From assembly GCA_964640435.1 (NCBI GenBank), contig CAZXFJ010000003.1, positions 1 to 63,415 of the forward strand: DNA of 63,415 bases. Reading direction: 5' to 3'. A program made the translations under genes and the position numbers. How positions within the stretch are numbered: position 1 is the stretch's first letter; every line of letters begins with the position of its first letter. The DNA is from GWA1-39-11 sp964640435 (GTDB lineage: Bacteria; Patescibacteriota; Microgenomatia; Levybacterales; GWA1-39-11). Below are positions 24,628 to 32,606 of the stretch, one piece after another. The notes below the pieces were generated by a model. The model searched no databases and had not been told where the DNA came from. It saw only the letters and a list, made by a program, of their open reading frames with translations.

Positions 24628-26277
24628 ATGAAATCATACAAGTGGAAGGTTTTGTCAAAAGAGGGGAAGAATATACCTGTAACAGACGACAAGATTTTAG
24701 ATTTACTTCTTGAAAATAGAAATGTTAAGACGAAAAAAGAAAAAGAAGCTTTTCTTAATCCCGAGCTTGAAGATGTAACGATAAAAAATGTCGGAATAGA
24801 TCCTTCTGAGGTTAAAAAAAGCCTAAAAAGAATAAAAGATGCAATAGAGGCAAATGAAACAATTATAGTATTTGGAGATTATGACGTTGATGGTATAACT
24901 GGAACTGCAATTTTATGGGAAACAATCTATAGAGATTATAAAAATGTTTTCCCTCATATTCCTCATAGGGTTGATGAAGGGTATGGATTATCAATTAAAG
25001 GGATCGATCATGTTCTAAGTTCTTATCCAGATACCAGACTCATTATTACCGTTGATAATGGTATCGTTGCATCTGATGCTGTTGATTATGCAAATGAAAA
25101 AGGAATTGATGTTATTATTACTGATCATCATGTAAGGGGAGTCAGCCTCCCTAACGCCTCCTCGATTGTCCATACAACTAAGATTTGTGGATCCGCTGTT
25201 GCTTACATATTAAGTAAAGAGATAAGTCAGGCGCCAAGTAATCATTTGGAGCTTGCTGCACTTGCTACTGTTGCGGATCTTGTTCCACTTACTGGTGCAA
25301 GTAGAGCAATTGTAAAATTTGGAATACTCGCTCTAAGAAAAACAAATAGAATAGGCTTGTTAGAACTTTTATCCGAAGCAGCTCTCAAGCGGGGAGAGGT
25401 CGATGTATATAGGATTGGACATGTTATAGCACCCCGGCTCAATGCTTCAGGAAGAATTGCTCATGCTATGGATTCGTTGAGGCTTCTTTGTACCAAAGAT
25501 AGGAATCGGGCAAAAGAACTTGCAAGATCACTTGGTGAAACAAATAAAAGCCGCCAGACACTAACACAAGAAGCAACTGAGCATGCAGATTTAGTTTCAG
25601 AACAGATAGATCTTACTCATAAGTTTATTTTTGTTCATAATGCAGATTACAACCCTGGCGTAATTGGTCTTGTAGCATCTCGACTTGTAGAGAAGCACTA
25701 CCGACCTTCAATTGCAGTATCTGTCGGAGAGAAAGTTTCAAAAGGATCTGCAAGATCGATCGCTGGTTTTAACATTATTGAATATATTAGAACATTTCAG
25801 GAATTCTTGGTTGATGCCGGAGGACACCCAATGGCAGCGGGTTTTACCGTTGAGACATCAAGGCTTGAAGAATTTAGAAATGCCATGATTGCTGGATCGC
25901 ACATAATTTCTGATGAGCTTCTTGAAAGAACTCTAACTATAGATTGCGAACTGTCTTTTGAAAATATATCTCTCAGTTTGTATAAAGAAATACAAAAACT
26001 CGCACCTTTTGGAATGAATAATTTAGAGCCACTATTTGTATCTAAGAAAGTTATTATTGATGATATGAAGCTTGTGGGTAAAGAGAAGAATCATGTGAAG
26101 ATGAAATTGATGCAGAATGGGAAAACCCTAGATGCAATTCTTTTCAGTGGTCAAGAATTTGATTTGAAAATTGGACAAGAAGTTGATTTGGTTTACACAG
26201 TCGATAATAATTCCTGGAATGGAATGGATAAAATAGACTTGAAAATTAGGGACGTGAATCACGTTGACGCACATTAA
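24628..26277 (+). CDS. recJ: Single-strand DNA 5'-3' exonuclease RecJ
   Basis: 549 residues, near normal length. DHH-family motifs: VFGDYDVDGITGTAILW (about 84-100), TVDNGI, ITDHHV (the DHH motif, about 165-170), ELAALATVADLVPLTG, then DHHA1 with GGHPMAAGFT and an OB-fold C-terminal domain. RecJ acts in RecF-pathway recombination, mismatch and base excision repair. The last 32 bases overlap the antiparallel gene at 26246-26572. Confidence 0.95.
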   Translation: MKSYKWKVLSKEGKNIPVTDDKILDLLLENRNVKTKKEKEAFLNPELEDVTIKNVGIDPSEVKKSLKRIKDAIEANETIIVFGDYDVDGITGTAILWETIYRDYKNVFPHIPHRVDEGYGLSIKGIDHVLSSYPDTRLIITVDNGIVASDAVDYANEKGIDVIITDHHVRGVSLPNASSIVHTTKICGSAVAYILSKEISQAPSNHLELAALATVADLVPLTGASRAIVKFGILALRKTNRIGLLELLSEAALKRGEVDVYRIGHVIAPRLNASGRIAHAMDSLRLLCTKDRNRAKELARSLGETNKSRQTLTQEATEHADLVSEQIDLTHKFIFVHNADYNPGVIGLVASRLVEKHYRPSIAVSVGEKVSKGSARSIAGFNIIEYIRTFQEFLVDAGGHPMAAGFTVETSRLEEFRNAMIAGSHIISDELLERTLTIDCELSFENISLSLYKEIQKLAPFGMNNLEPLFVSKKVIIDDMKLVGKEKNHVKMKLMQNGKTLDAILFSGQEFDLKIGQEVDLVYTVDNNSWNGMDKIDLKIRDVNHVDAH

Positions 26278-26572
26278 CCTTTTTATTTAAAGGAATGAGT
26301 GCTGTGCCGTTAGCTTCCTGAACAACTTTCACTTTCATTCCGGATCTTTCCATCTCCTTTGCGATTTCAAGTGCTTCGATTCTTGTAGGACTTGGGCGGC
26401 TTGAAGTGGTAGATTTTATTTCTGGTGCACTCAAGGGTTGATTGGAAGTAAGAGTAGCCAGGCCATCTAAAAGAAGCCTTCGTGCTTCTGCAGATGATTC
26501 TACATGAGATCCTAAGGCATTTCTGAACCTGAGCTCAGCTTCTCTTCTTCTTAAAATTTCTTCATTTTCCAT
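26246..26572 (-). CDS. 108-residue hypothetical protein under a putative attenuator
   Basis: From ATG 26572 the protein is charged and helical (MENEEILRRREAELRFRNA), has a Ser/Thr/Pro middle, and ends with a compact segment IEALEIAKEMERSGMKVKVVQ and a basic tail. I do not recognise a family. An earlier in-frame start at 26671 would read through the terminator hairpin and is rejected. Its ATG sits only 6 nt after a terminator U-run, so expression should depend on read-through of the leader (26579-26681). It overlaps the end of recJ on the other strand by 32 bases, so transcription of either gene could affect the other. Confidence 0.6.
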   Translation of the reverse strand: MENEEILRRREAELRFRNALGSHVESSAEARRLLLDGLATLTSNQPLSAPEIKSTTSSRPSPTRIEALEIAKEMERSGMKVKVVQEANGTALIPLNKKVNVRQRDSRP

Positions 26573-26578
26573 AATTCC

Positions 26579-26636
26579 AAAAAAAATCCCCGCATGGTTG
26601 CGAGGAAATTGTACTTTTGCCAGAAGCTTTCCTCGC
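26579..26636 (-). promoter_or_regulatory. Putative transcription attenuator: alternative antiterminator and terminator hairpins
   Basis: Minus-strand order: GCGAGGAAA (26628-26636), a spacer with GCAAAAG (26614-26620), TTTCCTCGC (26600-26608), loop AACCAT, GCGGGGA (26587-26593), then U8 (26579-26586). TCCTCGC/GCGGGGA with U8 is a good intrinsic terminator. GCGAGGAAA/TTTCCTCGC uses the same bases and would prevent it. CTTTTGC (26668-26674) in the leader ORF can pair with GCAAAAG, which would favour the terminator. The gene's ATG is 6 nt downstream of U8. Confidence 0.65.
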
Positions 26637-26639
26637 GTG

Positions 26640-26681
26640 CTAGACGCGGAGAATAAACTTATTAATTGCAAAAGCTTTCAT
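26640..26681 (-). CDS. Possible 13-residue leader peptide
   Basis: ATG at 26681 to TAG at 26640-26642 encodes MKAFAINKFILRV. It begins about 4 nt after the transcription start inferred from the promoter at 26692-26720, so it would be translated as a nearly leaderless ORF, as inferred for many genes here. It ends 3 nt before the first antiterminator arm, where a stalled or terminating ribosome would influence folding. No run of a single amino acid points to an effector. Confidence 0.4.
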   Translation of the reverse strand: MKAFAINKFILRV

Positions 26682-26691
26682 GTATAAAATG

Positions 26692-26720
26692 ATGGTATCA
26701 CTCCTGAAATTGCTTGTCAA
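26692..26720 (-). promoter_or_regulatory. Promoter of the attenuated gene
   Basis: Minus strand: TTGACA (26715-26720), 17-nt spacer, TACCAT (26692-26697); inferred start near 26685. It overlaps the region upstream of aspS on the other strand. Confidence 0.5.
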
Positions 26721-26724
26721 GTAA

Positions 26725-26755
26725 TTGTGTTAAAGCTAGAAAAATGAGGTATAAT
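26725..26755 (+). promoter_or_regulatory. Promoter of aspS
   Basis: TTGTGT (26725-26730), 19-nt spacer, TATAAT (26750-26755). ATG 26765 is 9 nt downstream, leaving about 3 nt of leader. Earlier in-frame starts lie upstream of the promoter and are rejected. Confidence 0.6.
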
Positions 26756-26764
26756 AGCTTGAGA

Positions 26765-28114
26765 ATGAAAAGAGTTACGGCTTTATCTTGTAATGAAAAA
26801 ATTGGAGAAAAAGTTGTTTTAGAGGGTTGGGTAGAGAGAGTCAGAACCCACGGTAAAATATCCTTTTTTGATCTGCGTGACCGATCTAGCGTAATCCAAG
26901 TTGCAGCATTTGACGATCAAGCAACAGAGGTTGCAAAGCTAAATATTCAAGATGTTGTTCGGATTGAGGGTGAGGTAAAGGCTCGTGGAGAAAAATATGA
27001 AAATCCTGAACTTGAGACAGGAAAAGTAGAGGTGAAACTTTCTTCTGTTGAAACAATTGCAAAGGCAATGGAAATGCCTTTTGATATGGGTGGTAAAGAG
27101 CTTAATCTGGAACTTCCTACCCTTCTCGATTTTAGAACCCTATCTTTGAGACATCAAAGTGTACGCCCCATTTTTAAAATACAGCAAGCAATAGTGGAAG
27201 GCTTTAGAAAAGCTGCTGAAGAGCTTGAATGTACTGAGATTTTTACTCCAACTATTTCATATTCTTCAACAGAAGGTGGAGCAGAAGTTTTCCCGATTGA
27301 TTATTACGGTCACAAGGCATTTCTTATCCAAAGTCCTCAGCTTTACAAGCAGATGATGGTTCCTACTTTTGAAAGAGTATATTTAATGTCTCATGCATAT
27401 CGTGCTGAACCGTCTGTGACAACAAGACATTTATCTGAAAGCACACAGATGGATTGTGAATTAGGATTTATGACCTTTGAAGAATTAATGGATTCACTCG
27501 AGCATGTTGGTTCAAAAACTGTTAAGCATGCTGCTGAAAAATATCCTGAAATATTAAAAATATTTGGCGTAGAAGCTCCCAAAATTCCAAATAAAATTCC
27601 AAGACTTAAAATGCGTGAGGCACAAGAAATAATATTTAAAGAAACTGGACGCGATGTAAGAAGTGAGAAGGATTTAGGACCTGAGGACGAAAAGGATATT
27701 TGTGCATGGGCACTTAAAAATCATGGATCAGATTTTGTAACAATCACCCACTTTCCAACAAAAAAACGCGCTTTTTATACTATGCCTGATCCAGAAGATC
27801 CAGAATATTCTCTAAGTTATGACCTTCTTTTTAGGGGCATAGAGATTTTATCAGGAAGTAAGCGTATAGATAATTTTGACGATTTGCTAAAAGTAATTAA
27901 TGAAAGAGGAATGGATTCTGCCGGTTTCGAAATGTACCTGCAGGCATTTAAATATGGTATGCCTCCTCATGGTGGATTTTCGTTTGGACTTGAAAGAATG
28001 ACAATGAAAATGTTGGAGCTGGATAATGTGCGTCAGGCAAGCCTTTTCCCAAGAGATATGGAAAGAATTGATCAGAGATTTTCAAAAACCGAAAAAGCCG
28101 AAAAGGATAAATAG
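26765..28114 (+). CDS. aspS: Aspartyl-tRNA synthetase, archaeal type (probably non-discriminating)
   Basis: 449 residues. N-terminal OB-fold anticodon-binding domain (about 1-105; GWVERVRTHGKISFFDLRDR), then class IIb catalytic core: EIFTPTISYSSTEGGAEVFPI, FLIQSPQLYKQMM, the YRAEPSVTTRHLSESTQMDCE motif 2 region and GGFSFGLERMTMKML motif 3. The roughly 100-residue GAD insertion of bacterial AspRS is missing, so this is the archaeal/eukaryal architecture. Such enzymes often charge both tRNA-Asp and tRNA-Asn, with GatCAB amidating the latter. An AsnRS identity is less likely given QSPQLYKQ and STEGGAEVF, but cannot be formally excluded. Confidence 0.82.
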   Translation: MKRVTALSCNEKIGEKVVLEGWVERVRTHGKISFFDLRDRSSVIQVAAFDDQATEVAKLNIQDVVRIEGEVKARGEKYENPELETGKVEVKLSSVETIAKAMEMPFDMGGKELNLELPTLLDFRTLSLRHQSVRPIFKIQQAIVEGFRKAAEELECTEIFTPTISYSSTEGGAEVFPIDYYGHKAFLIQSPQLYKQMMVPTFERVYLMSHAYRAEPSVTTRHLSESTQMDCELGFMTFEELMDSLEHVGSKTVKHAAEKYPEILKIFGVEAPKIPNKIPRLKMREAQEIIFKETGRDVRSEKDLGPEDEKDICAWALKNHGSDFVTITHFPTKKRAFYTMPDPEDPEYSLSYDLLFRGIEILSGSKRIDNFDDLLKVINERGMDSAGFEMYLQAFKYGMPPHGGFSFGLERMTMKMLELDNVRQASLFPRDMERIDQRFSKTEKAEKDK

Positions 28115-28123
28115 GTTCTCCTC

Positions 28124-29023
28124 ATGAAAATATTGTCAAAAGTACAAATTCTTTTATTACTTTTATCAGTAAATCTTTTTTTACTCTCAGTTATTCTATT
28201 TTTTACATTTCGCTCTTCTCAAAATACGGTTAAGGCATTACCAGATAATTCTAAGAATGTAAGACTATCTCTTGCAGCGAATTTAGCTGATTTAAACGTA
28301 TTATCAAAGGCATATATCATTTATGATCCAGCAGCTAGAGTTATTGTTGCAGGTAAAAATCAGTTTTTAAGATTTTCTCCTGCATCGACTGCAAAAATTA
28401 TGGCCGCAACCATTGCTCTAGAAAATTATCCTCAAGAAAAAATATTAACAGCAAATAATATGAATAAAGTTGAAGGATCAAAAATGAATTTAGTAGAAGG
28501 AGAGCGCATAAGGGTTATAGATCTTCTGTATGGAATGATGCTTCCATCCGGAAACGATGCGGCATTTACTATCGCTGAAAACTTTGATGGAGGAGTCAAT
28601 AATTTTGTTTATCTAATGAATAAAAAAGCTAAAGATCTTAATATGGATAATACGAAGTTTTTTGATTCAGACGGGTATGACGATAAAAATTATACGACAG
28701 CATTTGATTTAGCAAGGTTGGGGGCTTATGCAATGCAAAATCCTACATTCTCAAAAATAGTTGATACAAGAAGCAAGATTGTTACAGATGAATCAGGTGA
28801 AATAGAGCATAGGCTTAATAATCTAAATGAACTACTTAATATACCAGAGGTAAATGGTATCAAAACAGGATTTACTAATGAAGCAGGTGGAGTTTTGGTA
28901 ACATCTATAAAACACATCAATAAAAATTATATTATTGTTGTGTTAAATACTCCTGATAGATTTGGGGATACTGAAAATTTAATTAGATCTGCGGTTCAAA
29001 AGTTAAAGTTAGTTACTTACTGA
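28124..29023 (+). CDS. dacA: D-alanyl-D-alanine carboxypeptidase, peptidase S11 family
   Basis: 299 residues. An N-terminal signal or anchor helix (about 7-27) precedes the penicillin-binding domain with the SxxK motif in SPASTAKIMAA (about 86-96), SGN in MMLPSGNDAAFT, and KTG in VNGIKTGFTNEAGG. It trims the terminal D-Ala of peptidoglycan stem peptides outside the membrane. The C-terminal amphipathic domain of PBP5 is absent, as in shorter S11 enzymes. The stop is immediately adjacent to the convergent gene at 29024. Confidence 0.92.
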   Translation: MKILSKVQILLLLLSVNLFLLSVILFFTFRSSQNTVKALPDNSKNVRLSLAANLADLNVLSKAYIIYDPAARVIVAGKNQFLRFSPASTAKIMAATIALENYPQEKILTANNMNKVEGSKMNLVEGERIRVIDLLYGMMLPSGNDAAFTIAENFDGGVNNFVYLMNKKAKDLNMDNTKFFDSDGYDDKNYTTAFDLARLGAYAMQNPTFSKIVDTRSKIVTDESGEIEHRLNNLNELLNIPEVNGIKTGFTNEAGGVLVTSIKHINKNYIIVVLNTPDRFGDTENLIRSAVQKLKLVTY

Positions 29024-30049
29024 TTAATTTGCAACAGCCTGAACATAAGCAGTAAAGTCTTTTCCAGTAAATACAATAATTGGAACAGTATATTCCTGTT
29101 CTGAGTCTCCTAAGTAATAACCTAATGCGACATCAGTAATATCAACTGTGGAGTTTGAGGTGGTCTTGTTAATAAGTGCGTTTCCTTTTTTAAGATCTTC
29201 AAATGCTTGTTCAGCCGTTTTAATTGGGTAGGTTCCCGAATTGTTTAGATCTGGTACAAGATGTGTAAATTCTGCCTGTTCAAGTGTTGGATAAGCACTG
29301 TCATCACGATAGATAAATGACATGTTTGAGGTGGTAACTCCAGGATAATAAACTTTGATTTTATTGATATCTTTTTGGAATAGTGAAAGTTTCATAAACT
29401 GTGCTTGTCCTTGACTATCAACTGGAACAAGCTGACCCCCTTCAATTCTTAAGTATGTTCCTGTTGAGCGATTTTCATCAAAATCAGATGTATCCTCGTT
29501 AAGTTGATTTAAGTAATTTAATGTGTAGTCATATGCGCCTCGAGTTGTTCCCGTAACTCCTGTTAATGAAGTAGGTGGTTCTTGAGTTAGGAAGTTGGAG
29601 GAAATAACAAAATTATTTGTCATTATGTTGTATTGAATTTGTTGGCCGCTATCATTATTCCACTGATAAACGGACTCGGATATTTTTGTTTCGTTTTGCG
29701 TGAATCCCTGTTGAGAAACACTATTGCGAGAATTAGCAAGAGCGGTAAGAGATGGCTTATCTCTTTTAATCTTATAAACTTTAATTCTGTCTGTTAGAAC
29801 AGGTAGTTCACCTGTTAGGGTATTTATTCTGTATTCGACTCCGCTTACAGGATTTTGAGCTGGAAATGAAACCTCTGGAAGCTTTCCGAATTTAAGATCG
29901 GGTGGGGGTGGAGGAGTAGGGAAGAATAAATCTTTAAACATAGCACCACCCTTAAATACCAAAAATAATAAGATGAGAACAGAAAAAAATCCTGCTGCAA
30001 CCTTTAAAATTATCCTGATCTCCGAATCAATATCAGCAAGTTTTGCCAT
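29024..30049 (-). CDS. Membrane-anchored extracellular protein of unknown function
   Basis: 341 residues: cytoplasmic N terminus, one membrane helix (about 15-36), a Pro-rich linker (FPTPPPPPDLKFG, about 42-54), and a roughly 280-residue extracellular part with no cysteine, rich in beta-forming segments. A duplicated feel is seen in the Thr/Ser-rich strands, but I could not define repeats. Large hypothetical proteins with this plan are common in CPR envelopes. The promoter lies in the 57-nt region shared with gltX. Confidence 0.6.
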   Translation of the reverse strand: MAKLADIDSEIRIILKVAAGFFSVLILLFLVFKGGAMFKDLFFPTPPPPPDLKFGKLPEVSFPAQNPVSGVEYRINTLTGELPVLTDRIKVYKIKRDKPSLTALANSRNSVSQQGFTQNETKISESVYQWNNDSGQQIQYNIMTNNFVISSNFLTQEPPTSLTGVTGTTRGAYDYTLNYLNQLNEDTSDFDENRSTGTYLRIEGGQLVPVDSQGQAQFMKLSLFQKDINKIKVYYPGVTTSNMSFIYRDDSAYPTLEQAEFTHLVPDLNNSGTYPIKTAEQAFEDLKKGNALINKTTSNSTVDITDVALGYYLGDSEQEYTVPIIVFTGKDFTAYVQAVAN

Positions 30050-30059
30050 AGGGGTATAT

Positions 30060-30092
30060 TTGAGTATAGGAAAGTTTGTATGGTAAAATCAA
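30060..30092. promoter_or_regulatory. Overlapping divergent promoters (gltX and the 341-aa protein)
   Basis: Plus: TTGAGT (30060-30065), 18-nt spacer, TAAAAT (30084-30089), for gltX at 30107. Minus: TTGATT (plus 30087-30092), 18-nt spacer, TATACT (plus 30063-30068), for ATG 30049. The -35 of each overlaps the -10 of the other, implying mutual exclusion. Confidence 0.55.
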
Positions 30093-30106
30093 GGTAAGAA
30101 ATTATA

Positions 30107-31321
30107 ATGACAAATAAAGTTCGTGTACGTTATGCCCCAAGTCCTACAGGTATACCACATGTAGGAAATATTAGAACAGCTCTCTTTGACTATTTTTATG
30201 CAAAGTCTAAGGATGGGGTTTTTATATTACGTCTTGAAGATACTGATCAGGCAAGAATAGTAGCTGGGGCGGAAGAGGCAATAAAAGAAAGTCTTTCTTG
30301 GCTTGGTGCAACATGGGATGAATTTGTTGTTCAGTCACAAAGACTCTCCGAATATAAAAAATATGCTGATGAGCTCGTGTCAAAGGGGCTCGCAAAAGAA
30401 GAGGAGGGAGCAGTTCGATTTATTGTTCCTGATGGGGAAACAATTTCTTGGGTTGATGCAATTGGTGGAAAAACAATCTCATATAACTCAAATGATATTG
30501 AGGACTTCATCATCCTTAAAAAAGATGGATTCCCAACATATCATCTAGCAAATGTAATAGACGATCACTTAATGGATATAACCCATGTTATTCGTGGAGA
30601 AGACTGGATACCCTCAGCGCCCAAACACATAATGCTTTACAAAGCTTTAGGTTGGGATGTTCCAGTTTTTGCTCATGTACCAAATGTCTTAGGGGAAGAT
30701 AGGAAAAAACTATCTAAAAGAAAAGGCGCTAAAAGTGTTTTAGACTTTAAAAATGAAGGATATCTTCCTGAGGCATTACTTAATTATCTTATGCTTCTTG
30801 GATGGTCTCCAAAAGATGACCGTGAGGTTTTAAGCCGTGATGAAATAGTTAAAGATTTTTCACTTGAAAAAGTAAATGTTGCTCCTGCTATTTTTGATTC
30901 TCGAAAGTTATTGTGGATTAATGGAGAATATATAAGATCAATCGACAACTTAGAGCTTAAAAATAAAATTCTAGAGTTTAATCCACTTTTTAAGACGCTC
31001 GATCAAGATTTAATTGATAAGTTTGTTGAGCCAGCAAAAACAAGAATGAAAACTCTAGCAGACTTTGACGTACTTGTCTCTCCGTTTATTAGTGGAGAAA
31101 AAACTCCTCATTCAGAATTAAAATCAAAGATTAAAAATAGATTGTCAGAAATTTCATGGAATAAAGATGAAATTTTAAACACTCTAAAAAAAATAATGGA
31201 AGAAGAGCAAATAAAGCTTCCAGATATTTATGAAGCAATAATTGGTGTCCGTCAGGGATTATCTTTACCGGACGCCTTTGAGATTTTAGGAAAAGATAAA
31301 ACCTTAGAGCTTATTTCTTAA
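30107..31321 (+). CDS. gltX: Glutamyl-tRNA synthetase, short form
   Basis: 404 residues against about 465-490 for typical bacterial GluRS. HIGH-like motif PSPTGIPHVGNIRTALFDYF (9-28), LRLEDTDQAR, the RGEDWIPSAPKHIMLYKALGW segment and KLSKRKGA (KMSKS) are intact. The shortening falls in the C-terminal helical anticodon-binding part. With an indirect amidation pathway it would also charge tRNA-Gln with Glu; the window has a tRNA-Gln(CUG) but no GlnRS. PAP2 gene starts on its stop codon (TAATG). Confidence 0.93.
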   Translation: MTNKVRVRYAPSPTGIPHVGNIRTALFDYFYAKSKDGVFILRLEDTDQARIVAGAEEAIKESLSWLGATWDEFVVQSQRLSEYKKYADELVSKGLAKEEEGAVRFIVPDGETISWVDAIGGKTISYNSNDIEDFIILKKDGFPTYHLANVIDDHLMDITHVIRGEDWIPSAPKHIMLYKALGWDVPVFAHVPNVLGEDRKKLSKRKGAKSVLDFKNEGYLPEALLNYLMLLGWSPKDDREVLSRDEIVKDFSLEKVNVAPAIFDSRKLLWINGEYIRSIDNLELKNKILEFNPLFKTLDQDLIDKFVEPAKTRMKTLADFDVLVSPFISGEKTPHSELKSKIKNRLSEISWNKDEILNTLKKIMEEEQIKLPDIYEAIIGVRQGLSLPDAFEILGKDKTLELIS

Positions 31322-31908
31322 TGAAGATTATTACTGCCAAAATTATTTCCAGTGTTTTCAGTCCGCTCGTAATTTCAATTCTCCTCTGTTACGTACTTGT
31401 ATATGCATCACGCCTTGATATTTTCTTTGCGCTCCAGTGGAGTTTCATTTCAATACTATTTGTGTTTATTGTTGGACTGTATGTTGTATATGGGGTAAAA
31501 AAGAAATTTTTTTCTAACTACGATGTTTCTAAAAGAGAAGAGAGACCAAGATTATTTATATTTACAGGCATAATCTGTGTTTTATATTTTATTATCCTTT
31601 ATTTATTTGATGGTCCACGAGTCCTATATATAGGTTTAGGAGGTTTAATACTTGGTACTTTGATTGCTATAGGTGTCAATCAAAAAATAAAAGCCAGTAT
31701 TCATATGGAAGCACTTACTGCATTTGCTACAACGTGCTCGCTTCTCTTTGGTGGAATATTTTGGTATTTATTTTTATTAGTTCCAATCGTTGCATGGTCT
31801 CGACTCACCCTCAGAAGACACAGCCTTTCAGAGGTAATAGTAGGTACAACAATCGGTTTTGTCCTTGTTATTTTTATTTTTACGGTAGTAAAATATTCTA
31901 TTGCATAA
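31321..31908 (+). CDS. PAP2-superfamily membrane phosphatase-like protein
   Basis: 195 residues with five or six membrane helices. The three PAP2 motifs can be traced in altered form: KREERPRLF (KxxxxxxRP-like, about 70-78), IHMEALTAF (for PSGH) and SRLTLRRHSLSEVIVGTTIG (for SRxxxxxHxxxD, with Glu in place of Asp). Members hydrolyse lipid phosphates such as undecaprenyl pyrophosphate or phosphatidic acid. The following gene encodes a DgkA-like lipid kinase, so the pair may cycle undecaprenol phosphates. Altered motifs leave activity uncertain. Confidence 0.7.
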   Translation: MKIITAKIISSVFSPLVISILLCYVLVYASRLDIFFALQWSFISILFVFIVGLYVVYGVKKKFFSNYDVSKREERPRLFIFTGIICVLYFIILYLFDGPRVLYIGLGGLILGTLIAIGVNQKIKASIHMEALTAFATTCSLLFGGIFWYLFLLVPIVAWSRLTLRRHSLSEVIVGTTIGFVLVIFIFTVVKYSIA

Positions 31909-31909
31909 T

Positions 31910-32269
31910 ATGGAAGTAAAAAAAAGTTCTATAAATAGTACATTCAAATTTGCTGCGGAAGGAATTGCGCAAGCAATAAAAGATAATAGGAATTTAAAAA
32001 TACACTTGTTAATTGCCATTTTAGTATTGATTGCTTCATTTTATTTTAAAATTACTCGTGAAGAGTTTTTAGCTGTTATAATAATGATTATTTTAGTGAT
32101 AGCTGCCGAAATGATTAATACATCAATTGAGGAGATGGTAGATTTAATTACAACAGAACACAGACTTCAGGCAAAAGCAGCAAAGGATGTAGCAGCAGGT
32201 ATGGTATTAATCGTTGCAATTGGAGCATTCATTGTGGGAACTTATATTTTTCTTCCTTACGTTATTTAA
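31910..32269 (+). CDS. dgkA: Diacylglycerol kinase / undecaprenol kinase (DgkA family)
   Basis: 119 residues from ATG 31910; a TTG at 31901 lies inside the preceding gene. Three membrane helices with the family signature AEMINTSIEEMVDLI (about 64-78) and KAAKDVAAGMVL. In Gram-positives this family phosphorylates undecaprenol to feed wall lipid carriers, which fits the upstream PAP2 gene. The stop overlaps the convergent tRNA-binding-domain gene by 8 nt. Confidence 0.9.
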   Translation: MEVKKSSINSTFKFAAEGIAQAIKDNRNLKIHLLIAILVLIASFYFKITREEFLAVIIMIILVIAAEMINTSIEEMVDLITTEHRLQAKAAKDVAAGMVLIVAIGAFIVGTYIFLPYVI

Positions 32270-32585
32270 TTTTGCTACCAGCAGCAACCTCACTTGCTGT
32301 AGTGAGTAAAACAGGTGATTCGTCATTTTCAGCAGCCATTATCATCCCTTGTGACTCTAAGCCCATCATCATTCTTGGCTCGAGATTTGATACAAAAATA
32401 TAATTTTTTCCTACTAAATCTTCTGGAGTATACCATTTGGCAATTCCCGACAAAACTTGTCGTGGTGTTTCTTCGCCTAGATCAACAGAAAGTTTTAAAA
32501 GTTTTTCAGATCCCTCTATGGGTTCAGCAGATAATACTTTTCCTACCCTTAGCTCAATTTTTGCAAAATCATCGATTGATATCAT
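32262..32585 (-). CDS. Stand-alone tRNA-binding OB-fold protein (MetRS C-terminal/Arc1p/EMAP-like)
   Basis: 107 residues: ISIDDFAKIELRVGKVLSAEPIEGSEKLLKLSVDLGEE at the N terminus, then VLSGIAKWYTPEDLVGK, NLEPRMMMGLESQGMIMAA. This is the tRNA_bind OB domain that forms the dimerising tail of MetRS or the separate CsaA/Trbp111 proteins. Length matches the MetRS beta subunit form. It probably assists a MetRS encoded elsewhere. Downstream of guaA by 21 nt on the same strand. Confidence 0.9.
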   Translation of the reverse strand: MISIDDFAKIELRVGKVLSAEPIEGSEKLLKLSVDLGEETPRQVLSGIAKWYTPEDLVGKNYIFVSNLEPRMMMGLESQGMIMAAENDESPVLLTTASEVAAGSKIK

Positions 32586-32606
32586 CCCATTATTATACTA
32601 AATACT

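Noticed and set aside
26579..26681. T-box riboswitch before the 108-aa gene
   Set aside because: There is an antiterminator/terminator, but no GGTGG-type T-box sequence, no specifier stem, and the downstream gene is not an aminoacyl-tRNA or amino acid gene.
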